Source: Sodiomyces alkalinus F11 (lineage: Eukaryota; Ascomycota; Sordariomycetes; Glomerellales; Plectosphaerellaceae). Taken from it: a stretch of 64,000 bases of DNA. Shown piece by piece: positions 47,612 through 60,199 of the stretch. Made by a program: the position numbers and the translations under genes. The stretch lies in NCBI RefSeq assembly GCF_003711515.1, contig NW_021167082.1, forward strand, positions 2,721,691 to 2,785,690. Reading direction: 5' to 3'. Every line of letters starts with the position of its first letter. Positions within the stretch are counted from its first letter, which is position 1. The notes below the pieces were generated by a model, which was not told the origin of the DNA, searched no databases, and saw only the letters and a program-made list of their open reading frames with translations.

Positions 47612-50600
47612 GGAGGTCCTTATAATAGATCTTCGAGGCTAAGGCCACTAGGGGTATATTTCCCGAGATTACTATCGGGGCCGTGGATTCGAGTAGTAGC
47701 GATACACGTCGCTATAGTGTTATAGGAGTAGTCCTTTTTAACTACAATTTAGTTAGCGGAATTCTATCTAAGATATATATATTTAGGGCGTAATAGCTAG
47801 CGTTAAACGTAACTACCTAAAAATCTCTTTTCTAGCTATCTCTTTACCAAATTAATCGTGTTCCTCTATCTATAAGAAGCCCTATAACCGTAACTATAGG
47901 GGTATTATAATACTATATTCCTCTATCTATAAAGAACCCTGCGGCCGTAACCGTAAAGGATTCACGATTTCCTAATATTATAGCTACTATTAGCGCTATA
48001 ACTAATAGCGGGGTTACTAATAGAGTGGAAAGTAGTGGACCGGGCGGCTATAGACGGTGATTAGGCGCTATACTAGCTAAATTATATGATTCGTAACCTA
48101 AATCCTATCTATCTAGACTCGATATAGCCTCTTGTACCCGTTTACGGCCGGGTATTATAGACTATAACCTTAACAGCAACGCTATTATGAAAGGGGATCC
48201 GGGGAGAAGTCCCTGTAAAGGGTTAAATTTAAAATAAGCAGTTATATAAAGAGGGGGTCCTTAGCTTATACCTCCGTAAACGGCTATAAATCTCTAGCCC
48301 TCTCCTACTCGATCTAACTAACCAGGTTTTCTAGTTATTCCTCGGTTAATTAACGGAGGTTGTCCTTAAAGGTGGCGATATTGGTATCGAAGAAGGCGTG
48401 TTTATTAAACTATATATCGCGCGTGCGAATAACGCGGTTATAGCGGGTAGGCTAGGCACCTAGATACGGAAGATATTAGTGGAATCGTAGCAGATATGGT
48501 AGCCGATAAAGCTATAAGGAGCGATACGATTTAATAGCTTATTAATGCCCTTTTAGGCGTCCTTAGTTATTATATACGCTTTATAATCGTATGCTCGAAG
48601 ATATACTAAAATCGGCTTCCTATTAAAGGGGACCTTATATATCGTTTTTTAATCATTATTATCATACTGCCTTTATAGCGTGCGGTTATAAATATACGTA
48701 GCTGTAGGAATAGCCTTAGATTATATAAACGGCGGGAGCTTTACGTGGATATTTATTGCGCGACCCTTTGAAACCACTACGGTAATAGCGTATTCGGCAC
48801 CCTTATTCTACGCTTATATATTAGCAGCAGATACCTTTCACAGGATGCCCTCCTCGCGTAGGAAGAGAGTGATATCGTCAGCTTAGGTTAGCTTATTATT
48901 AGCTTCGAAAACCCGCACCTTATAACCCAGTTAACGGTTTATCTAAGCGAGGAATTCCTTAATTATTATAAGAATATCTATAGTAAGTTTACTCTTTATA
49001 ACGCAGGTGGCCGTAAAGCCACTATAATAGTTGGTGAAAAATATAAACCGCGAATCCCTATCGGACGTCCGTTTAAAATTCGTGACATTAATCGTCTACC
49101 GCTCCCCTATATAGGTTAGTACTATACGAGGGTGCCTACTAATATAGCGTTTTATCTATACGAGTTTATAGGCTACGTAGTCGATCGTTATTAGTCCCTT
49201 AATCTTAACCCCCTATATCTACTCTTCTAAGTGCCTAAGCGGCTTAGAGCTAGTATACCCTAGCCGTAGATACTATAAAATACCCTCGGCAGTGCTTAGA
49301 TAGCGTATCGTCGATTTTTGGACGTCTTTACGAGTAGAAAAGCCTAGAAAAGCAGCCGGAGATTAGTTAGAGAACATACATTTAATACCGGTTTAATCAA
49401 AGTGGTGACTTAGCTAGTATAGTATAGATCTATTGGTATATCGAAGGTAGTTATTTATCAGCTTCTAATCCTACTAATAGTCTTATAGTTATAACTATTA
49501 GTTCAAAATTATATTACAGGCAACATCTTCTTAGGATACGATATTGAATAGTCTAAATCTAAGGCCTCCTATTAGTCTATTTAATCTCACGGTCACGTCA
49601 CCGTAACCTTTAATAGGTAGCGATAAACTACCTACGACTACGTAATCTCCCTGCGTAGCAGGGGTAAAATCCGAAAAGCGGGAAAAGTCGTTAAAGATAT
49701 AAATAGTAGCGCCAGAATTAAGAATAATAGAGGCTCGAAGAGGGTAGCTACTAGTAATACTAGCCGTAAAGCTAGCGGCGTAAAAGACGCCGATACGGAC
49801 GCTATTATAGTTAAGTCACGTTTTTTTAAGCTATATAAAATCCCGGCCTATATCCTTCTTTACGGCGCGTAGTTCTTTTACTTCCGCGCGTATCACGGGG
49901 TTATGTTTCAGGATCCGTTTAACGGTTATTTTATTATTTTCGTAGGGGGTCTAGCCCTTAAACGCCATCTCCGAAAAGATATAATAATAGGCGTTAATAT
50001 CGTGATAAGGCGTAGCGCATATCTAATAGGGTTCTCCTTATCAAAGAGTAGGTTAACGACGCTTAGAAGAAGAACGGTTAGCTGAAGTAGTAGAAGGTGT
50101 GGCTATATAGTTCTTAGCTTTATTCTTCCCACGGCCTCCTTTCTTCCCGGGCTTAGCTAGAGTATCTAAGGTATCTTCGTCCTTTTCGTTTCTAGTATAT
50201 AGTGCCGGAAATACTATAGTACGGTGTCTTCCGCGTTTTTCTTAGTCTTTAAGTCTAGTCTCGATATATCGTTAACTAAGGGTGTAAAGGTCTTCGGGAA
50301 GCAGTACTTTCTTATCTAAAAGGCGTCTCTCGGCTTCGGTCTAATCGTGTTTAGCGATTGTACGTATCCCTTTAAAGAAGTCTACTACCTAGATATACGT
50401 TATAGGCTTCGATTAGACCTCTTTAAGGCGTAGTAATAGCTCCTACTATCTAGATAACTACTCCTAAAGCTTGCTTAGGGTTATTAGCGCGCTACAGATA
50501 TATTTATTATACTCTTTGTAGGTATTAACACAGCGGTTGGTTATATAGTGAGTAATATCGCGGCGGACGACTTTAAATACCTTTTTAGGCGTAGCGTTAC

Positions 50601-51130
50601 GTAGTAGTAGCTTAGGGCTTAGGTTAATGGTATTAGTCTATTAGGCTAAAATAGTCCTAATACCCTTAACTTACTTGGCGTAATTATCCCTCTATATCTT
50701 CTAGCGTTATATCGCCGAATCGTAGGCGTGCTACCTAGTAGGTATTAGATCTTACCACTAAAAGGGCGTAGCTTCTGCTTATATGGTTACGTGCGAAGGC
50801 TAGAAGTTAGTGTAGGAGGGTAAAATAGGCTTTTAAAGGGGGGGGGATAGGATTATGAGGGCGTAGATATTCCTAGACTTTATTATTAACGGCCGTAGCT
50901 TTATAGTGGCTACGCTAAGGCTCCTAATCGCGGTAGGTTTTATAGGTAACTAGTTTATAATCCAATATCTTAATAGTTATAGATTACTACGCTATATCGG
51001 AACGGCTAGATAGCTTTTTAATTAGTAGTAGTAAGGGTAAAGGGTAGATGTTAACTTAGTAAGTAAGACTCTTAATTATTAGATAAAGCGTACTTAAAAA
51101 TGTTATAAATAGGGTAAACTTTATTAAGGT

Positions 51131-51304
51131 AATTATATATAATTATAACTATATCGGACCGTCAGGGAAGCGCTGCCACCGTATTTTATATAGTGTAGAT
51201 TCTGTAAGCGTCCACCAGGATTATAATCTTGGCAATCCGGCCCGTTTCATAACCGAAAAGACTCTGTTCTATTCAATAATTATTACCCGTACCACCGCCT
51301 CCAT
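51131..51304. other. Patch of less RIP-like sequence beside element E
   Basis: Between element D and the TIR element E lies sequence with ordinary CpA/TpG use (for example GGGAAGCGCTGCCACCG at 51167). Read on minus, it could be the end of the 5' LTR and leader of D, but no second LTR copy was found to prove that. Confidence 0.35.
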
Positions 51305-52158
51305 AAGTCCCCACCCCACCTTTTGGGATATACCCCCTTTTGGGACATAACTTTACACCAAAACAGTGCTTTTTAGACCCCTGCTATCTTATTTACTAAA
51401 ATAGTCAATATTATAGAGTTAAAACCCTATATCCAGTAAAAGTCAAGTACTAATATTCTGCTTATAGTTTTTATATAGGCCTTGTAAAAGAGCTATACTA
51501 TAGCTTAGAAGTTAGGACTTGATTATTTATTTATTTTAGTATATGTTTTCTTAGTAAGTTCGAATATACCTAAGAATATTCATAATAGCCTAGTGTTACT
51601 CGTGCAAAATATACAATATATATTAACGAATAGCCTAAGGTTTATAGATACGACGGTATAACCCTTATAGAAAAGTATTTAGTATTTGAGAAGTTATTAA
51701 GTAATACGTGTAGTGTAGGCCTATATAAAGATTTAGTAGGGGAATTCTACTTTTAGTTATATTATATTAACTAGAGTATATGGTATTAGATAGGAAATAG
51801 GTATATATAGTATAAACTTCGAAGTTACTTCTGGTACTTAATTTATAGCTTTACCTATTCCTATTAATTTATAATTAATATTTATCTCTCTATTTTATTT
51901 TCTTAAAGTTTCCTAGTATAATATATAGTCACACTAACAAATATAAATCTCTAACTTCTAACATACATTATAGTATATATACGATATATATAGACAGTAT
52001 TCAACCGGAATACCAATATATAGTTATTACCCTACTTAGGGTTTTTGTTTTATAATATTTACTATTTTATTCTATAAAATAGCAGGGGTCTAAAAAGAAG
52101 TGTTTTAGTGTAAATCGTGTCCGAAATAGGGGTATATCTCAAAAGGTGGGGTGGGGAC
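51305..52158. mobile_element. Small TIR element E, right end split by copia A2
   Basis: Terminal inverted repeats of about 100 bp lie at 51305-51405 and 52061-52158, with ends AGTCCCCACCCCACCTTTT. Shared inner blocks are TATACCCC and TTTTTAGACCCCTGCTAT. The interior is AT-rich with no transposase, so it is non-autonomous. The terminal ACT of the right TIR is broken by A2: its target duplication GGGAC (52154-52158 and 58458-58462) is part of the TIR, and the last T is at 58463. No clear TSD of E itself could be read. Confidence 0.82.
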
Positions 52159-52432
52159 TATCGCACGTTAAATAGCACTTAGATAATTAACTTAGTAGAG
52201 CAGAAATCTCATGTATATGTATTATATCTAGTTTTATCTGTGTAAGTCTCTTATACCCGTAATTTAGGTGGTAAAGACTCTATTATAGGTACTCTACTAT
52301 TTGGATCCTATCCGGTCTTTTCCGGTATCCGCCCCTATTATATCCTAATACCCGAGGCCCGAAGCCCTTAGTCAGGGAGTAGATCCCCCCTAGATCACCT
52401 ATAGACTACATCGTGGTCCTGCCTATACGACA
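52159..52432 (-). repeat. Copia A2 3' LTR
   Basis: This is the direct repeat of 58184-58457 and is 274 bp long. Confidence 0.93.
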
Positions 52433-52439
52433 CACCCCC

Positions 52440-55400
52440 TTAGTTAAGGTGGGTCTTTCCAGGTCAACTAACTAATCAGAGGCTTCGGTTTAAACCAAAC
52501 GCTCTTAGCTTTTCCATCGTAAAATTAAAAGTTAAGGGAAAAAAGCCCTCGTAAAAGGGATCTAAATCCGCCCTATTTAACCGTTTAATTTAATTCTATC
52601 TTAATTCGTTTCTTAATCCTGATTAGCCGGATCTACTTAATCGGATCTATATCCATCGGATCTACTACGCCCTCGGAGGCCGTCGTCGTTGTTACGGCCA
52701 TAGCTTTAGCTACGGCTTTAGCGTGTTTAATCTCTTCGTGCAGTTATTTCGACTACTCGATACGATCTTTGTAATCCGTTAAATTAAGCTATTACTATAG
52801 TCTTTTAATCCCCGCCTCCGGTAATACCTTTATTAAACCGTCAGCGATTATCTCCTTCGTGTTAACGTATCTAGCCTTAAAAAGACCTTATTATACTAAC
52901 TAGCGCGCTTAATGGTTATATATATCGATATACCGTAGCCTTATCCGCAGACGTTATGCCTTCTTATTAACGAGGTTAATAGTCTACTAATTATCATATA
53001 TAGCTATAGCTATTACTAATCTAACCGAAGCTCTAAATCCCTTAATATCCGACTAACGAATAACGTCTTTTTAGCGGCCTCTATAAGAGCGAGTAGTTCC
53101 GATTCTATTAACGACGTCATGACCGTCGGTTACTTACCCGCCTTCTAGTTAACGGTGCCACCGAAGAGCTTTATCGTATATCCTTATAAACTCTTACGGT
53201 CTAGATTATCCCCGAAGGACGCGTCGCTTACTATTAGGAAGAGCCTATCCCCACCGAATTCCAGGCAGTAGTACCGTATATAGTATAAGAATAGTAGCAC
53301 TTATTAAGCCCTTTGAAGGTGATTAGAGGAGGGGTTAATATTATATTAGGAAAGTTTCGAATAAGCGAACGCGATATCGAGTCTTATCACGATAACGGTA
53401 TATAGGATAGAACCGATTATACCCTAATACTAATAGACCTTGGGCATTAACGCGCGTATACTATCGCGTAGTATTAATGGCTCTATAGATAATAGGACCT
53501 TTAATAGTTTTCGGCAGAGTATATCTACGTAGTATTTAACCGTGATCTTCTCCATGTAAAAGGATTATAATAGCTATAACCTACGGATGGCTCTATCCCT
53601 TAGGACCTTAATTCCTAGGAACCAACGGATTTCTTCGCCCCCTAATAGCTTATAGCTTCACTTAAGGGCGGCCTTAAGGTTATCGACGTTTGTCTTACGG
53701 TCTCTATAATATATAAGTCCGATATCGTTAACGTAGAAGAATAGGATTAAACCGTCACGGATTATAATATAGGGGTCGTTAAGCACGGCCGTGAATCCTA
53801 TCTTCTATAGCGTGCCGCTAAGTTCCTCTTACTATAATAGTGGCGATACCCTTAAGTTAAAGAGGGCTTTCCGCAGTAATAGGACCTTACCTAGTACTTC
53901 GTAGCCTTACGGTATCTTTATAAATACCTCTTCTTTAAGGCTAGCGTTAACGAATACGTTAATGGTATCGAACTGTATTATTTCCAGATTAAGTTATACG
54001 GTAATCGCTATTAGTATATAGAACGACTATAATACTAGTATAGCGGCGTAGTTATCTTTAGTCTCTAACCGTTTTTATTAATCCCCTTATACTATAAGGC
54101 GTGCCTTATACTTAAGGAGGGTGCCTTTCTTATTAAATTTATAGGTATATACCTATCTATAGGCGAGGACTTATTACTCATTAGCCTAATTACCGCGGAC
54201 CTCCTACTAATAGCCTATTTATTAATACCCCTTAAAGTATTCCCCCTTAGCCTATAACTACCGCTCCCGTAAGGGGTATAAGCATATATCGCGGTAGTTA
54301 TTTAGCAGAGGCGGGAGATCCTCGCGGGTTAGACGCGATAGGGAGGCGTTAAAGGGAGAGGGAGGCGTTAAAGGGAGAGGGATCTATAGTGCTAGCGCCG
54401 ATAACGTTACCGTTATTAATAGCTTACTTCCTCCCGCGTATAGAGTTATAAGTCCTTCTAGCGTTAAAGAACGCTTTCCAAGTATTATTATTCTATCCCT
54501 TCTCGGTCGTGTATAGGCTTACGATAGTTCTCGCGATAGATATACGCGTAGCCGACGGGCGTACGGCTAATAGTCACCCCCTAAAGGTATCTATAGCTAT
54601 CCGTTAGTGGTTATCGTATTCTTCTACCTTAGCGCCCCTAACTACCGCTAACGCTATAAAGAACGCGCTCGTAGGATCTTCCGGGGATATTAAAAGCGTG
54701 GGAAACGGTTTAAACCTCGTAGCGGTAAACCGCGGAGTATCCGTAATAGTATCGGTATCCGTAGGAATGGCAGTAGCCTCTCCTATAGTAATAGCGGTAG
54801 CGTTTTCCTAAGCCGTAGTAATAGCAGTAGTATAGTCTTCTCCTATAGTAATAGTAGTATCTATAGTAATAGCGGTGCTCGTAGTAATAGCGGTATATAG
54901 TCTACAGTAATAGCAGTGGCCTCTCCCATAGTAATAGCGGTGGCGTTAGAGTCTTCCGACTTAAGATCTAATACGTCTACGGCTATACCCCTTTATAGCA
55001 GCCTATTCGCGGTCTTATTAGATTAGGTAATATGGATAGATTATAGGCGTTCCCCGATTTCCTTAGCGGAAGCTATAGCTTATAGCGTTTTAATCCTACC
55101 GTTAAATATCTTATCTTCCTTAAAGACTATATCTCTTGTGGTGATAATATCCGTTAGGTATAGCAGCTAAATACGGAAGCTATTCGAGGATTAGTATTCG
55201 ATATAATAACCGATTTATACCTTCGGTTCTAGCCTTTATAGGCGGTTTCTTTTAGCCTAGGCATCGCGCATTTTTATAAAGGCTTTATAGCCGTAAGCTC
55301 GCAGGTGCGTAAGGTTAGGTTAACGGCCGCATAGGCCTTCGTATAGCATTCGCTAGTCGTTAATATATCGTAGCGTCCTATTATATAGATATATAGCAGT

Positions 55401-58183
55401 CTTAAAGATCTTCGGCTAGATAGATATAGGCAGATTAGCCCTAATCCTTATAGCCCTTACCCTCCTTTTAACAATACCTTTAATCCGTTCTATAACGCCG
55501 TTTTAATTCTATAAATAAAGTGCTAATGGCTAGCCTTCCACCCCCTTAATAGCGAGGAAAGTAATAACTTCTAGGTGCTAAAATATCTTAGAATCGGCCC
55601 GTAGGACGCGTGGCTTAGCGTTGAATTAGGTCTTAAGCAGGGTAAAAACGTCTTTTAGCGCATGTAAGATAAAGCCATAGTCTCTCTTCTATAGGTAGTA
55701 ATCCCACGTATAACCTATATACACGTTTATAACGAATATAATAGACTTATATAGGCCGCCTAGTAATAACTCCGCCTCTTCTAAATTATAAACATTAATA
55801 GCCAGGGCCCCTCCGGGCTTTAACGGGTAAAGAGATAGTATCCGCCGGATCTACGTAGGTATTTACGATTACCTATATGCGTTATAGTCCGTTATACGAG
55901 GTCCCTTTATCTTTACCCTCTAAGTAGCGTCGATAATCTTTATAAAAGTATCGGTGCTATAATGGCCGAGGCGTTTATACTACTATTATACCGTAGTCTT
56001 CTACGGTTACCGCGGTTATCGTGATCTTCTATACGGGTTATCGTGGGGGTGCTTTACCGAGACCGTGAACGCGGTAGCGGCTATAGCTTCCGCGCGCTCG
56101 ATTATATACTAGCCGTCGATATCTAGTAGCTTATAGATAGGCCGGTCGTCGGCGGAGCTAATAATAGTATCGTTTATAGTATCCTAGCGGTAACCTTATA
56201 GGCGTAGCTAGCGTTCCGAGACTATATTAGTAATGAATTCCTTATAGTATACGATATCACGGAGGCGTAATAGCCTCTTTATACCCAATAGGGATGATAT
56301 ATATAGCTTAATATCTCCGTATCCGAGGATAAAAGCCTTATAAGTACCCACCTAAAAAGATAATAAAGTATCCGTGGGTAGTTTAACGGCCGTAAAACGG
56401 CCTCGATTATTAAAGATATAGATTAATAATTCTAAATCTAGGACCGCGTAGTATAATAGCGCTCTAGCTTAGTTAATAGAAAGAGATACCCCTTATTGTT
56501 ATTATAATCTTAATAGTACCGTTATACCACGATACGCTACACCGTAGGTTACGTAGGCTCCTAGTCCTATCGCGGTAACGGACAGGTCTTTATAAACTAT
56601 TATAGTCGTAGGCATAGTATTATAGAGTTAATCTTCCTAGACTTCCTCTATCTTATTAGCGGTGGTAGCTACTACTTCCCGCCTCTTCTATATATCGCGG
56701 TATCCACACGGCTTTTAAAACTATAGTTACGTATCTTCTTTTCTATAATCTTTATGATATCTTCGTGGCCGCGCTAGGTATGAGGGCGTATATCCGGCCT
56801 TATATACTAATAGGCGGCGGTGGTATAAGGGTTCTTTTATATCTTATAAGGCCTCTTTATTACGGGAGGGATAGCCTTTACGGATATATTACTATAAGGA
56901 CGCTTCTTATTATCTTTATTATTAGTAGTATCCTTAGTATCGGAGAGGTTCCTAAGGGTATTAAAGGTGCCTCTCCCGACTCTAGGCTTTATAACGGTGG
57001 ATTATAGACTCTTTATATTACTAAGAACCGTACGTAGAGCCTTTACGAAGTTATTAATCGTTAGCTTATTTTCTGTAATCTTATCGTAGTTATTTACTAG
57101 GTAGTTATTACTCTATTCCTAGGCGATAGGTCTAATAGCTTCTAACGTGTCTTCTACCTAATACTCTGCGCTTAATAACTCTAAAACACCTATATATTTA
57201 TAGTATATTATCGCTATTTCCTAGCTAACTACCTAAGCGTCTATATCCTTAGGTATAGGCTTTATAGGCGTAGTGTATTATCGGTATAGGCTTAGGGCTT
57301 CCTTATGGAGGTTTATAGGGGTTAGTCCTATATACGCGTATAGGAGGGTAATCTAAGATTATAGGTTATTTACGTTATTATCCTATAATTATATAAGGAG
57401 ATTATATAATATAGTATAAATAGTCCCTTTAATATACGAGTATACCTTATTAAACTCCTTCTACTACGCATTGTAGTCTGCCTTTTCCTTATAGTATACG
57501 CGGTAATCTTATAAGTAGCGCGTACGCCCTTTTTTATAGAGGTTATCGATAAACGTAGGCGTCCTTATCGGTGGTTCTTTTATTACGGCCGTAACCTTCT
57601 AGTAAGCGGCCGTTTTCCGCTTACCGGCGGCTATAGCCGCTATAGTACCGGCCGTAGTAGCCGTGGCTATGGCGTCCGTGGCGTCTATAGCCTTATCGCC
57701 CTTTAGTATAATAGTAGAAGACAGAGTAGCCGTGATAGTAGAAGACGGGGTAGCTATAGCCTCCTCCGTGTTAGGGTTTACGGCGAGGGCTTCATATTTA
57801 CGGATATTAGATGGTATAGGCTTAAGAAGCAGGTAGGTATCGGCCTCCTTATCGCTTAGCTTTAGATTAAGATAATTTTCCTAGTAGGAGGTAGATTTAC
57901 CGCGCACGGTATACTCCTATATTACCTAATCCCTCTAATTAATAAGGGTAGTAGCGGCCGCCTTTTATCTAATATTACATACGTTAGAAGATATCTTTAC
58001 TTGCTTATCGGTTAATTAATTATTTAATTCGTAGGTCGATAGGTTAATTAATTATTTAATTACTCTGATTAGGTTAAGTATAGTTATTTTAGAGTGCTTA
58101 TATAAACGTGATTACTCTTATAGTATAATAGGGGTAGCGTTATTAATATTTATCGTTTAGACGTTATAAACCGGGCTTATAAC
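52440..58183 (-). pseudogene. gag-pol of copia A2 (RIP-broken)
   Basis: This is a Ty1/copia polyprotein in the order gag, protease, integrase, RT, RNase H on minus. The RT box reads FYVNDIG (53722-53739), with Asn for the first catalytic Asp. Short open frames on plus (56765-57007) or minus (58317-58583, which covers the LTR) are by-products and not genes. Frequent TAA/TAG stops show it is dead. Confidence 0.8.
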
Positions 58184-58457
58184 TATCGCACGTTAAATAG
58201 CACTTAGATAATTAACTTAGTAAAGTAGAAATCTTATATATATATATTATATCCAGTTTTATCTATATAAGTGTTTTATACCCTTAATTTCGATAGTAAA
58301 GACTCTGTTATGGGTACTATATTATTTGGATCCTATCCGGTCTTTTCCGGTATCCGCCCCTGTTATATCCTAATACCCGAGGCCCGAAGCCCTTAGTCAG
58401 GGAGTGGATCCCGCCTGGATCCCCTATAGACCACGTCGTGGTCCTGCCTATGCGACA
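58184..58457 (-). repeat. Copia A2 5' LTR
   Basis: This is the partner of 52159-52432, followed by GGGAC (58458-58462). Confidence 0.93.
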
Positions 58458-58989
58458 GGGACTGATTACATAAGGTTCGTATATGCGTATATGCCTCGTA
58501 CGAAGTGGACCAATAAGGCCCCGTTCGACAATCTCAACAACTATTGAAATTTTGTCAAAATGTCCAAAAACTGCATAACTCATAACCCACCTATGATATA
58601 AGGACCCCGTTTATATAATATTTTCAGTATAACTGTATTTTTTATATATCCCTCTACTATCCCCCTATTATTGAAGTACTACGCTAGGCAGGGATCCTCT
58701 TATTAACGTTTTCCTAAAAAACGGTCGCTTTTTATATAGGAGTGCCTGTTAAAGCTTTTAATCGTAATAGCTGTTAAAAGTCTTTAATAAGATATGATCC
58801 ACTATAAGCTGCGCCGTTATAGGTAAGGCTATCACCACCCACGATAATAGTCGTACCCCTAAACCCGATCTTATAGTCCTAATATTAATCCTGTAACGAC
58901 CTAATATCACTTAACGCCTCTAGAGGCGTAAAAATACCTCTCGGCATTCCGACGGGAACTATCCAGCTATAATATTAGGTATTATAAGG

Positions 58990-59967
58990 GGGTTATTTAT
59001 TGGTTCCGATATAGTGTTTTAGGACTTATTCAGATTAAGTTAGAATAAATTTTATCGCCTAATAGGATAGATTATATTAAATAGTATAGTTATAGAGACG
59101 ACTTATTATACGATAACATAGAAGGTTATGCTTTTCCTCTATATTATTAGTCACGGCATGTCCCTGCGTAATATATACCACCGCTTTAAGATATCTCTAA
59201 ACACCGGATCGCGTATCTTCGACGAGGTCCTAGGTATAATATATTAGCTTTATATCGAATACGTTAAAAACCCACTATAGGGATATATCTCGCGATATAT
59301 CGAACTATCTTAACAGAATAATTAGTTTAACGGCTATATCTAAGTAATTAACGGTATATATATAGCGGCGTGGATACTACCTAAGGAATAACGGCGGTTC
59401 TTTAATCGTAAAGGGTAACTTACCTAAAATATCCTCGCGGTAGTCGATTTTAACCTCATATTCACCTATATCCTAGTAGGTGCCGAGGGTAGTATAAACG
59501 ACTCTTCCTTACTTTCAGAGGCTTTCGTGAGAGGGTCTTTTCACGTACTTAATAGGAGGTTCTACCTCGTAGATAATAGGTTCCGTAGCGATATTCGAGG
59601 TATTATAACCCTATTCGACGGCGAGAGGTACTATCTTTAAGATTTCTCTAAAATAGAGTAAAAGAGGTTATCCTTAAAGGAGCGGTTTAACCGCCTCCAC
59701 GCGGGCCACTATAGTGCCGTGGAACGAGTTTTTAGTATATTAAAGAGGTCTTTCCGTATCCTTAGTAGGAAGGCACCTAAATATAGCTTCGAAAAGTAGG
59801 TGGAAATTGTGTACGCGGTAACTAGTATCTATAACTTCGTTAGAGCTATATGCACCTAAACCACGATTAACGAGGAGTTTAAAGGGGAGGAGAGACTACT
59901 ATAGCTATCTGTAGAGTGTGCCGATTATAATATCGGTAATAAGGGAGGATTAAAGATACGATACTAA
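58990..59967 (+). pseudogene. Harbinger-type DDE transposase (HARBI1-like), RIP-broken
   Basis: The frame reads through with TAA/TAG stops only. Recognisable parts are GMSLRNIYHRFKIS (about 59160), a first-Asp region now V-I-N-G-I-Y-I (59348-59368; Asp is Asn), then FNRKG..LAVVDFNLIFTYIL (about 59405-59470) with GAEGSINDSSLLSEAF, RFYLVDNRFR, and near the C-terminus HAGHYSAVERVFSILKRSFR (about 59700-59755). This series matches the DDE superfamily endonuclease domain of PIF/Harbinger transposases. The stop at 59965-59967 may be the natural end. Confidence 0.85.
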
Positions 59968-60199
59968 ATATCTAAGATAATAGAATAGTAGTGGTAGTTA
60001 TATAGAATTATTATTTTATTTAATTATTTAAAGTAAAAAGGATTGAGATAGCGATATTTTAAGTACCGTATTAATTATAGTAGCGGAAGGTGTTGATAAG
60101 ATAGAGCTTTACCCCGCACTAATCCTTTTCGGGTAGGTGGTAAATACTCCTAGCTAATTAAATCCATAGAAAATAAGGCTTAGTTAGAATCTAGATCCA

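Larger units (their letters stand above)
24850..51130 (-). mobile_element. Copia-like element D, split by A1 (TSD GGAGG)
   Basis: On the minus strand, the protease motif I-I-L-N-S-G-A-T lies at 49706-49728. Integrase-like sequence fills about 48300-49400, and the RT box Y-I-N-N-I-V-I-I lies at 25050-25076, preceded by an RT KK..YGLK-like stretch (about 25190-25230). These would be contiguous if copia A1 (25658-47611) is removed, and A1 is flanked by GGAGG on both sides, so one element was cut between integrase and RT. No LTR pair could be found; the 3' end appears lost. Family membership (Ty1/copia order PR-IN-RT) is clear; the exact borders are not. Confidence 0.6.
52159..58457 (-). mobile_element. 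Ty1/copia element A2, complete, RIP-dead
   Basis: This is a 6,299-bp element with 274-bp LTRs (52159-52432 and 58184-58457, ends TATCG..CGACA) and TSD GGGAC. It is the only uninterrupted family A copy and serves as reference for A1 and A3. Minus strand order: gag about 56600-58000, protease/integrase about 55100-56500, hinge with short repeats 54725-54945, RT with F-Y-V-N-D-I at 53722-53739, RNase H about 52700-53300. Confidence 0.93.

Noticed and set aside
49903..50085. 60-codon open frame (plus)
   Set aside because: Lies antisense to the gag/protease region of copia-like element D.
58317..58583. 88-codon open frame (minus)
   Set aside because: Covers the A2 LTR, the TIR end of E and the start of Harbinger F; crosses three element borders, so it is not a gene.
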